NCBI GenBank assembly: GCA_029851415.1
Contig: CM056744.1
Coordinates: 102,891,338-102,955,337 of the forward strand
Length of the DNA: 64,000 nucleotides
Reading direction: 5' to 3'
From: Eretmocerus hayati
Lineage: Eukaryota > Arthropoda > Insecta > Hymenoptera > Aphelinidae
Shown: positions 48,401 through 57,492 of the stretch, in pieces
How positions within the stretch are numbered: the stretch's first letter is position 1
Layout: the number at the start of each line of letters is the position of its first letter
The notes under the pieces: generated by a model
Seen by the model: only the letters and a program-made list of their open reading frames with translations
Database searches by the model: none
Told to the model about the DNA's origin: nothing
Position numbers and translations under genes: made by a program

Positions 48401-49850
48401 GATGGGTGGTCATACGGGTGGATAAGGATGGATGGAGGGGTGGACTTATGGATGATGGGTCGATGGTCGATGGATGGATAATTGATAAGGTCGATAAATG
48501 GATCGAGAAACGGATGGTGGGTGGGCGGATGGATGTATGGACGGAGTGATGGATGATGGGTAGATAATGGACGGATGCATAGTGGATGGATGGTCAATGG
48601 ATATTTCATTGACCATCCATACATCTATCATGGAATATAATTGCTTGGTTGGAAATTCAACTAGTTGGTTGAATGAAAAATTCAACCAGTTTGGTTGGAA
48701 ATTCAACCAGTGTGGTTGAAAATTCAACTAGTTGGTTGAAATGTTGGTTGAAAATTCAACAAATTTTTTCCAGTGTAGATATACTGACAATGCTAACCTC
48801 CATGGCTTTATCTCAGGATAGGAAGCCTATTGGACGAAACCCTCCTGGGTACCTTCATTTCTCACCAAACAAGAAGATCCCCAAAGTTTCGTCAAGATTC
48901 AGGACCCGCAAGGTTGGTGCTCCCCTCGTTAGTAGAGGCAAAAATTTAGATAATATCTTAATTCAGCTACGGTTCTATGCGTTTATTCGTCATTTTCAAA
49001 AGGGTTATTACAGGAGTCAAGCTGCAATTGTCGAATGATACACTTGTAATTAGAGTTCAGCAAGGCAAACTTCTTCCAAATGGCACCATTGATTCAACTA
49101 CAATCTCCTGGCTCCCTTCTAGTGTAAATTCTAAGGGTATATATTTTTGATTTCTAGAGACTTTATTATCACAAGATCATGAGAAAGATGAGTACACGAA
49201 ATCATCAAATTAATTGGAGCAGAGTAATATTCTTTCATTACAGAACACAAGACTGGGGATGGAAAAAAGATAAGCAAAATAGAGTTGATGAGGCTGACAA
49301 CTATTGATCCCGGTTCAGTTATGACAGGAATAGGTTTTGTATTGGAAAACGATGGAAAGTAAGTAAAACAATGGCCATTATCAAGGTTTACTATTCAACT
49401 TCAACTCATTTTAGGATAGGATTGATGGGACGTTTCAAGAAATATGACTTCAGAGCTGGCTTACTTTCTGATTACGAAGATAGACTGGAAAGTTCACCTC
49501 ATTCGAAGTGAGTGAATGTGCTTTTCTTTGATGAAATAGAATCCAATCATTTTTGCGCGGGTTCTAATTATAGGTCCGAGCTTGAGCTGATTGAAGCTCA
49601 TAATCCAACTCTGATGAATGGTGATTCACCTGTTCAGATGGAACGTAGAAAATTTGTTTCTTTCACACCAAGCAGTGGCAAAGATGGCGGTCGGAGTACA
49701 ATTCCATTCATCGATGGTCAAGAGGTTGTCCCTAATCCTCTAACTCCTCTATCAGGGGCTGGGTTATATTTCCGAGGTCGAAATAATTCTGGAGGTTTCG
49801 TAGGAATTGAATTACTCACGTACAATATCGTTCCATTCATAGCCTCGTAG
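45429..49850 (+). CDS. Secreted insect protein (DUF4803-like), multi-exon
   Basis: Exons read 45429-45953, 46037-46196, 46481-46621, 46707-46957, 47872-48101, 49003-49136, 49244-49358, 49415-49507 and 49574-49850. All are bounded by GT-AG and all phases fit; the sum is 641 residues. An optional exon, 47052-47150, is also phase 0 with a strong donor and would give 674. The ATG is followed by a signal peptide (VILLSITHISG), so the product is probably secreted. The first exon (175 residues) is helical and cysteine-poor. Exon 4 is cysteine-rich (MCNNYVSGQICPAGQIC), and exon 5 carries CKPCRCVCEEG. The remainder (TGVKLQLSNDTLVIRVQQGK, then LMRLTTIDPG and NNSGGFVGIELLTYNIVP) looks like a beta-rich domain. 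The overall layout resembles insect proteins I associate with DUF4803; this is from memory and the function is unknown. The 0.9 kb intron before exon 6 is inflated by a transposon (48163-48928). The exon 6 acceptor at 49002 gives a smooth join HMVITGVKL. Confidence 0.75.
48163..48928. mobile_element. Conserved-centre palindrome, copy F4, in an intron and itself interrupted
   Basis: Left arm 48163-48310 (ACACCAACTTTGTGGGTCCT, then GTTTTGTCCAATGGGCTTCC) and right arm 48774-48928 (TAGATATACTGACAATGCTA, then AGGTTGGTGCTCCCCTCG) are complementary to each other and close to copy F2. The central loop has been replaced by 463 bp of other repeats. The element lies wholly inside the intron between the exons ending 48101 and starting 49003. 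Confidence 0.8.
48311..48773. repeat. Insert of GGATGG array and GGTTGAAAATTCAACC palindromes
   Basis: The first part (48395-48605) is a degenerate GGATGGATGG/GTGGATGG array similar in style to the edges of the 29.5-31.4 kb minisatellite. The second part (48640-48760), plus a single copy at 48312, is a string of at least six short palindromes of the form GGTTGAAAATTCAACC. It sits exactly where the loop of palindrome F4 should be. Confidence 0.7.
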
Positions 49851-52019
49851 ATGAAAAAAAACGCTATCTAATGATTCAATGGTACTCGTAACTTTTCACT
49901 GAAGCATAACTTCATTTTCGCAGTTATCTAAATTTTTAGGCAATCGTGTCAAATATTTCTTTGGAACTGTGAGATGATCCATTGAGACATGACAAATGAA
50001 TAAGTAGTTTTGGGTAAAAACCAAGGACTGTGAATTAGTGGGATCATAACCTTATTGAATTGAATTGGATGGAACTTTGAGAGATCAATTTTGGGTACTG
50101 ATTCTCGATAGAGTAGCAAACTTTAGATTGGAAATCATGTATAAAGGTTATAAAGAAAATTTTTAGATCTATTTCTGGTGTTTCTTTGGAGCGTCTGAGT
50201 CTCTCTCATCATTCTATAGAATATGAGGTTTTGAAGTATTCCGTGGAGTCCAGGCACGAAAATCTCCTTCCAAATCAATATGAAAAAAATACTATTCTTC
50301 TGAGTTGTTCATAGGTGACAAATGTTTGTAAAGAACATTCATGGTCATAAACCGGTCAAACAATCTCAGAAGATATCTCTTAATATAGGTAATTGTGGGT
50401 AAAACTCACACGAAACTACCTCCCAGTATTTCATGGTCAAATTCTAAAATATTATCTTGACGATTTCATGTGACTTCGATTTATCGAAAAAGTGTTTCAA
50501 ATCTCATCATGGTACCATTCAATGTTAACAAGCTCATGCAAATGAAAATGTAGTAAAATTTCAGAATATCCAAGTTCGAGTCTTGTTATCGTTACGTACG
50601 AACTAGGTAATTCCACGTTATCCCTTTGCTCTCAACTTATAATTACAAGTCCAGCCCGGAACTTGCGTCTTTTCACCAGTAATAAGGAAGTCCTTACAGA
50701 TATCATTCGAACAAAAAACATCACTATACACATATATCTCAACCCTCACAGCCATGCTGTACGCTCAGGTTGAATCAAGAAAAGAGATTAAAAGGCTCAC
50801 GATACGAAAAAGCTTCCCTCTACAGACCACAAGACTACTTCGCGTCTCATATAATACCCCAGTGAGTTTCATACTCGAGCAGAGAGCACAGGATCCGAGT
50901 CTATTTCACTTGGAAGGGTCGCATTTTGCGACAGAAATCCACAGAACCGCGGCCGAAACTAAAATATAACCATCAGGATACCGTCGTTCTCTTCCGTTTC
51001 GGCTTTGGCCTGTTTGCCCATCGCAAAATATTCAACTTTATTCGCCTGGCTTCCAAGCACACTCGACATCACAGAGATGGAAAGAGATGGAGAATAAGTA
51101 TACCCAAACTGGAAAAGTTATTATTGAAATGTCCTACCGCATACTCATTGCACAGGTATGGCCTGCTTATAAGCTAGAAAGCTATGAAACTTGCCAGCTC
51201 GGTTGACCCTGGACGAAAATTTTCCTGATAGTTGTCGAGCAAAGTCATTGGAGTCAGTCTATGAGGATTCTATAGGTCACTGGTTTCTATGAGGCTTGAT
51301 GAAAGCTTGCTAGAGTAAGTTGTTGAGGAGCTTGTACTGGTTAGAAGCTCAGTATGATGTAGTGTACATGGCCAGCATCTCAATGTAGAGAGCTTGCAAG
51401 CTCTGTGTTGTATTTCTCGTCGTTGAGGTGGGTGAGTGACTCTGTGGCAGGATGTTTCAAACTTTGTGGGGAATGTACACGTCTAGTCACAGGAGTGAGA
51501 ACGATTCCATATTGATGTGTAAAAGGTGAAACTCACTAGTGTGTTAAGGAAGTATGTACTAGAGCGTGAGAAATAATTTGGAGAATTGTCGTTTATGAAG
51601 AGTATGCGAGGAATGCACCTCACTATACTAAAGTTGAAGTTCAAGTTGTGTGTGCCCATGGCCACGATGACAAGGAAATCGTACAGGACAGGATTATGGT
51701 ATAAGTGGGCTACGGAATAATTTTTTTTCATACATAACACTCGTCGACAACATTTTGGGACAAAATGCTTTCGCGTTTAGGAATGAAAAAATCCGTGTGT
51801 GTTTAAGAAACGAGTAAGGAACGAAGTTCCAAGATTGGCTGGGGTATAATGTATGATGAATATATCAATATAATCTAAGACTTCGATATAATTATAAGTG
51901 AGTATCAAATGAAGTTCTTCAAAGCTTATCATAATCCCGCCAGAAAAGGTACGCGTCAATATGACTCTAGTCATCATCATCATCGTCATCATCAGTTGAC
52001 TTTCTCGGGTCTACGCGTT
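49851..52019. other. Gene-free stretch after the secreted-protein gene
   Basis: Presumably contains the 3' UTR of the preceding gene at its start. I see no gene beyond that. A short (ATC)n run lies at about 51973-51996. Confidence 0.35.
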
Positions 52020-52620
52020 TAGACCTTTAGACCATGAGGTCTATTGCCTCGGTAATCCACACTCCCGCTCGCATGCCTCTCGGCTGAAACCAATCCAGCA
52101 TTCTTCCACGCTGGGATGTATTTCCGCTGCTCGGCTTGTGAGAGGAGGGTGGGCCGTTTCTAGGTGTATTGGCCTGTTTGGGGCGCTTGCACTGTTGAGG
52201 TTCGTTCACCACACGTACGCTCGTGCTAAGCCCGGCCTCGCTTTCGACTAGGACGATAGTTGTCCTTTTCCGTATTGCGACGATACGCGCTTTACGAGGT
52301 GGAGGTGCCCTTACTGAGCAGCCAGCGTTACAGAGATACGTTCACCACACGTTACTCACACTAGGCTCGGGCGATATCTGGGTTGGAAAGGCCGTAGTCT
52401 CTGACTGCTTGACAGCAGTCATACGCTCCTGTCCTGTACTCGGGACATTGGGATTGCGGCCAGTGTTCCTATCTCGTCCAGGTAAAACTTTTTGGCGGAG
52501 AGCGTGCGCAGTTGCGCGAGTCGCTCATTGGCTCTCTATAAGCGCGCTGTTCAAAGGCCGCGCTAGCGTGCGTCGCCTATACGGAGGCTCGCCGACTTTT
52601 AACTGTGATTTCTAGGACTT
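52020..52620. other. GC-rich block of unknown nature
   Basis: This 600-base block is much richer in G and C than its surroundings. It is open on both strands: a minus frame to 52027 reads KRPKQANTPRNGPPSSHKPS, and a plus frame runs 52223-52615. Both begin at GTG rather than ATG. It could be the 5' part of a retrotransposon, a foreign-composition fragment or a CpG-rich promoter. No domain is recognisable. Confidence 0.3.
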
Positions 52621-52849
52621 AAAAAACGTTATAAAAATAATGCAAAACATCATTATCGATGTATTTTTTCACGCAGATCACGAATTCGTCGACTATTTTT
52701 GTGTACGGATCGATGTACGCCCGCAGATTGCGAATTTTGGGGAAGAATACATTATAAATTGATTTTATAAATAAATTGATGAATACTGCAGCTGAATATT
52801 ACGGTACATTTGATCATGCGTCTAATTCTTCAAGGTAGAATTTGCAGAA

Positions 52850-53250
52850 TTTTTTTTTTTTTTACAAAAATTCATCATCAACAAGAATCGTCCAAAATGT
52901 TATATTGCGAGCCTCCAAATAATAAATTCTCATTCATCATCCTCGAAAATTGAGGAATGTATACAGCAATGAATTTGGATAGTGATAAACCCATAACAAC
53001 AATGCTGAAACACAAGCCCTCGCAGGGGCCCGACGAACATGTGCAACTTTTAGTCAACGATTTGTAAGCAGCTCAGTGGTCGAGTGGTACGCGCTCCGCC
53101 TGCGACGCAGGAGGTAAGGGTTCAAATCCCGTCGTGGATATTTTTTTCTCACCTTAATTTTTTTTTCCTCGCATGTTTCAAATCACTTTCAATTTTTCTA
53201 CCTCTTTTTCAATAACGTTTCTCATTGTTAATAAAAAAATTTTAACAAAA
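52850..53250 (+). repeat. tRNA-like repeat family, copy 1
   Basis: Upstream words TCATCATCCTCGAAAATTGA and GGGCCCGACGAACATGTGCA and downstream words GCATGTTTCAAATC and TTTTTCAATAACGTTT are shared with copies at 53345-53650 and 63585-64000, so the repeat unit is much longer than the tRNA-like core it encloses. Confidence 0.65.
53062..53138 (+). tRNA. tRNA-like sequence, anticodon GCG (Arg-type), functionality doubtful
   Basis: A box TGGTCGAGTGG (53077-53087) and B box GGTTCAAATCC (53119-53129) both match consensus. Anticodon arm TCCGC, loop CTGCGAC, GCAGG, with T33 and anticodon GCG, has one mismatch. A seven-T run at 53141-53147 would stop pol III. The acceptor strands do not pair, and GCG-anticodon Arg tRNA is not usual in animals, so this is better read as a pol III-type repeat. 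Confidence 0.45.
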
Positions 53251-53344
53251 GTTGAAAATTTATAATTTTTATGATAAAATTAATATTTATTACAGATAAA
53301 TATTGTTGTAAGTTCTACTAGGCGTTTCATTCCCCATGCATCGA

Positions 53345-53650
53345 GTGATTGTTGGAATTTTTTTCATTTCCCAAATGCAAATCTGAAAAAAATTTATCTT
53401 GAAAATTTCATTGTATGCATTTCGGCTTATCGTCCTCGAGAATTGACGATGATATAAATGCGATAAAGTGGGATGCAGTACTTACTGGTGGTATGGTGAT
53501 AAGCCCGTAATGAAGATATTTGAACCCAAGCCCCCGAAGGGGGCCCGACGAACATGTGTAACGTTTAGTCTATCACTCGTAACTAGCTAAGTGGTTGAGT
53601 GGTACACGCTCCGACTGTGACGCGGGAGGCTCGGGTTCAATTCCCCAGAA
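53345..53650 (+). repeat. tRNA-like repeat family, copy 2 (3' truncated)
   Basis: The region 53345-53580 matches the complement of 63780-64000 nearly base for base (TTCCCAAATGCAAATCTG, CGGCTTATCGTCCTCGAG, GGGGGCCCGACGAACATGTG). The match stops soon after the B box, at CCCCAGAAC. Confidence 0.75.
53581..53646 (+). tRNA. tRNA-like sequence, anticodon GTG (His-type), probably not functional
   Basis: A box TGGTTGAGTGG (53592-53602), B box GGTTCAATTCC (53634-53644). Anticodon loop CTGTGAC gives GTG; the stem TCCGA/GCGGG has one mismatch. No T run follows, and the acceptor stem is missing. Same repeat family as 53062-53138. Confidence 0.4.
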
Positions 53651-53719
53651 CTTCTGCACTTAAATGTGGAATAGATGTGCAAAAAATATTCAAGTGTGAG
53701 TGCAATTAAAGCTAACGTG

Positions 53720-54339
53720 GGGTCAACTCGCTCTGCATGCGTTTGATTGAAATGTCTCAAGGCTACTGAAGAAACACGTTAAAACTGGAATAATTGTCGA
53801 TTAAATTATTTGCTCATATACCTTTATACTCAACACGACGCGAACGAAAACAATCAAATGGATGATTCAAATGGAGGTTTCCTTCGATCTGACGTCTCAG
53901 ACGATTTAATAATTTTATATGATTATTGTGTGTGGTACTACGACACCATCATAAATAGTCGTATAAATATAAACAAAGTCATGCCTTACGAGACTGTTTT
54001 ATAGTCTTATGAAAATCAGAGAACCATAATGGAGATACCGAGGCCTGCAACTACTTCATTCCTCTTGTCGCACTCCATTGTAGAAATGCATGTAGAGATT
54101 TTTGAAACGCTTTTATTTCTTTAGAATTCAGTTTTCAAGTAGTAGATCGGGATCATTATGCCGGATTCGTCCAAAAATTCAGTCAATCTAAAAATAGTAC
54201 ATTTATATATATAGGTGGAAAAAGTAGGTTTATAATAGTAAAAGTAGGTTTATATAGGTTTATAGGTTTATAGGTGTATACACCCGTGTATCGAACTGTG
54301 TTTTGCGACAAAGTGGAAGGAAATAGATAAGAAATTTTG
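53720..54339. other. Gene-free stretch with a short TAGGTTTA array
   Basis: TATAGGTTTATAGGTTTATA and neighbours form a few tandem 9-base units at 54210-54275. No gene. Confidence 0.4.
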
Positions 54340-54633
54340 GACTTACATACAAAGAGCACCCAGGGCTTCTGGGCTTGTGGATGACGAATTTGGCTGAAAC
54401 TCTGGGAATGAATCTTAGACACCAAAAGATGCAACTTAGAGCCGCACTTGCAAATGCCCAACCGCTTTCGAGCTACAGCCTATGACATTAACACTGCCCG
54501 TATGGAAACATGTTCAAGAAAGATGTATATAGATATACTCATAATACTAATGTTATAAGCTGCAGCTCGAAGACGGTTGGGCATTTGCAAGTGTGGCTCT
54601 GGGCTTCATCTTTTGGTGGTGAAAGAAGACTCC
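54340..54633. mobile_element. Conserved-centre palindrome, copy F5
   Basis: Left arm GAATTTGGCTGAAACTCTGG and CCAAAAGATG, as in copy F1, then a middle unique to this copy (GCACTTGCAAATGCCCAACC). The right arm mirrors it (GGTTGGGCATTTGCAAGTGT, CTTCATCTTTTGG) and stops early at GAAGACTCC. Centre: ACATTAACACTGCCCGTATG and ATAGATATACTCATAATACT. Confidence 0.7.
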
Positions 54634-55164
54634 ATGAATTATAATTATTATGCTGCAAGACAATCAATAATCAATAAAATTTAGAATTTTCGCGAACATC
54701 AAGTAGAATTGGTGATAAGAAATCAACAACCAGATGAATCCGTGGCCCACAACCTCTGAGTGTTCCTTGTTAGTCCACTATAAAACTGGAATTTTTGCTC
54801 GATGAATCATGAACTTCCACTAGCAAGCAGGAGACCATCCAAGACGTCTTTTAGTGAAACATACTGCCTGCATAAACCTAAAGTAGAAAATCCATTCTTA
54901 GATTCACACTCCATGAAAATTTATGAATGAAAATCATTATGGCTTTAATATATTAATACAATCAGTTAATACTTGAATCACAACCAAATTTTCCTGAGCG
55001 CATGATTAATGTACATCATACCAACACCATAGTATTCAATCAAAATTGCTGAACATAGCAACCGAGCTTATAAAAATCAAGCGTATGCTCAGGAAGACTA
55101 ATTTGAGACTCAGCACATGGGACAACATTATTTGGTTCAATCACATTACATGAATGAGAAATAA
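54634..55164. other. No gene seen; downstream flank of the FHA gene
   Basis: Lies 3' of the minus-strand FHA gene. I looked for RING-type cysteine/histidine exons on the minus strand and found none. Confidence 0.35.
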
Positions 55165-56226
55165 CTAACCTCGTAAGGAATCATCGAGTTCCAAGGTATG
55201 CAACAGTTTTTGTTGCATAAAACCTATCTTGGTGCACTGATCTGCATAAGTTTGCAGAATCTTGTTTTTTTCTCTGCGACAGCAATCCAATTCCTCCACT
55301 AACCTTTTTTCCTCCGTATCCAAGATGGACAGGGATTTTTCTGCCTCTGTCATCTTGTCATGTACATCCTTCAGCCCCTGCGACACCAAGGCAGAGTCAT
55401 CCAACTTGCGCTGTAATTGATGCACAGATTCCACATCCATGAGGGGGGGGGGGGCTATCAGTTGTGACTCGAACAGCTTTCTTTAAGGTATACTTGAAAT
55501 ACCCACTGTCTCCCAATTCAAGGGTATCATTGAGACAGATAACTTTTCTTTCATTGACCAACAAAGGGATACCATTGATTGAGGTACCCACACTTGAAGT
55601 GTTGGTTACCATCCATTGACCACAAGGATCAAAGTCAAAGTGGCAATGGTCCTTGGATATGGCAGCGCATAGAATAGTAGAGTCACTCGAAAGACCCCTT
55701 CCAATTTTCCACTGTAATAAGCAATGATAAATATTGATTGTACTTATCAAGAAAGAGCTAAGCATGAAGATACTTGACATTGTATGCGAAAACAATGATT
55801 GTACTTAAATAAGATCTATGAAGAGAATATAATAGCATAGAATAGAATAAAATAGGCCAAATATCCTCCATCCACAGGAAGGCAAAAAATTTTGATTATC
55901 CTGACAAGTTATCTGCACATAGATCTGCAGCTGCACATCATCATTTCATACTATATAGCCAATCACATCATTATTAAATTGGTCATTCAATCACAAGAAT
56001 TAAGTAAAAATATATACACGTAGATGGACAATGGCACTGTAAACATTAAGAGTGCGATTTAAGAGATGTTGAATCTGAAACTTACCGGACTGAAATCAAT
56101 ATTTAATTGATCAAAGCTGGGATCAGGCTCGGCCGGCGTAGTAGCAGGATAAGGGTTACCGATTAGACGGACGAGGATCAATGGCTCGTAATTAACAATT
56201 TGAGCATCAGAGCCATAGGAACCCAT
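55165..56226 (-). CDS. FHA-domain plus coiled-coil protein, frame broken at a G run
   Basis: Exon 1 is 56226-56086 (47 codons, phase 0, donor GTAAG). Exon 2 starts at 55711 after TTATTACAG. The join reads DFSP-WKIGRG. The FHA domain is clear at about residues 18-125: GRG, then ISKDHCHF, then SSVGTSINGI, then LNDTLELGD, the usual phosphothreonine-binding loops. A coiled coil of about 90 residues follows (KMTEAEKSLSILDTEEKRL, then ELDCCRREKNKIL). At 55443-55454 a run of 12 G puts the two parts out of frame; 11 would restore a 228-codon protein ending at TAG 55165-55167. If instead a donor at 55169 (GTTAGT) is used, the gene continues, but I see no further exon. The FHA start resembles RNF8/CHFR ligases, which end in a RING; none is visible here. 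FHA call firm, family call tentative. Confidence 0.7.
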
Positions 56227-56445
56227 TGTTAATTAGAGAATTCCACTGACCTGCTATGAACAATGAGACGAAAAGATGTAATTCTTTGTGGCACGAGCGC
56301 AGCAGGTGTGATAAGCAGACGACGCTGTGGGTGGAATCACATCGACGGAAAGAATCCGTCCGAAACAGCTAACGGAGCGCTCTGATTTGCCGGAAATCTT
56401 TTTTTCTGGTGGAGTCAACACTTTTCCGGCCGTGATATTTCGCCC

Positions 56446-56652
56446 TCATTGACATGATGAATCATTTCCGTTATGAAAACTATGCATCGAAGCACCAAAA
56501 AAGGGAACTTCAATGCGAAAAATTATGCCCCGTGGTCCATATTGATAACACAGCGCTACAGAATTTTGGGCCGGAAATAAAGCACTTATAGCAGGCGCAA
56601 TGATTTTACTGTGTAATTGCCAACGCGCAATCGGCTTTGCAAAGGTTTCCAT
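56446..56652 (-). CDS. Small ORF, 68 residues, unrecognised
   Basis: It has a true ATG at 56652 and encodes METFAKPIARWQLHSKIIAP, then LFPAQNSVALCYQYGPRGII and FRIEVPFFG, ending at TGA 56446. The basic start and compact size recall small mitochondrial proteins, but I cannot name one. It lies between the FHA gene (start 56226) and a possible plus-strand first exon (57214) in a compact intergenic region. It could be a gene, an exon with unseen partners, or chance. Confidence 0.3.
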   Translation of the reverse strand: METFAKPIARWQLHSKIIAPAISALFPAQNSVALCYQYGPRGIIFRIEVPFFGASMHSFHNGNDSSCQ

Positions 56653-57213
56653 GATATCCTCATCGATTGAATCGCAGAACTTGGATGAATCCTTAACAGT
56701 ACCAGTTCATCAGTGAATATTTTCGAAATCGATCTTCTTTCCACCAGCACGATCTTCAACCCTATACATATTTGCATTTGAATCAATTAGCGATGTAATA
56801 ATATCATGAAAACTATACCATAATTTACTTGAAAGAGGTCGACCAGAATAACATATTTCCCGCGTTTTATATAACAAACATAAACAAATGACCCGGCGGG
56901 CAGATCTACTGGAGTATAGTGCGCATACACGCGGGTACTTTTATCTCAGTTGTTGGGCAAAGCTGCATCGAAGAAAATCTATGCTCAGCTGACCCTTCAT
57001 TTTATTTGCTTTTTTAATCATTACGGTGATTAAAAACCACTTTTCTGGACTCTTCTTGTCGCGTTGTATCTGCAGTGTCTTGTATAGTTATCAGTAATCT
57101 CTCGCGGGTGTTCTTTAGTGTTAATTGTCGACCGCTGTAGCAGTTGAAGTAGACGACGGGTGAATTCGTCGATACGTGATTTAGGCTCTCATCATCAATC
57201 GTTATCCATCATC

Positions 57214-57274
57214 ATGCTGCCTTCGATTTTTTTGAATCTGCTGTCAATATTCTCTAGGATACACGCAAATAGTG
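57214..57274 (+). CDS. Possible first coding exon of an interrupted gene
   Basis: ATG 57214 opens MLPSIFLNLLSIFSRIHANS, a hydrophobic signal-like start, and ends at the donor GTACGT (57275). An acceptor, CATTTCAG, ends at 60301 and continues in phase for 16 more codons (AARAQTRIINIITARP) to a stop. If real, the hAT gene at 57493-59695 sits in its intron. Evidence is only splice words and hydrophobicity. Confidence 0.2.
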
Positions 57275-57492
57275 GTACGTTAGTTGTATTTTGCAGTATG
57301 ATATATCGCGGCGTTTCAATGTAAACAAATCGCAGAGCAGCCGCGGAATCGCGTTTGATCGTCTTCTGTTTAGATACGGATTTTCAACGACTATCGCAAT
57401 TTTCCGATCAATAATAACTAGATTTAACGTTGTTCATCTCACAGTCCTCGGCAGTGGGTTTCGTAATTCGTAGGTTGCTCCTATAGCCCATC

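Noticed and set aside
54205..54275. TAGGTTTA units as possible telomere repeat
   Set aside because: Only a few imperfect 9-base units; not the insect TTAGG array.
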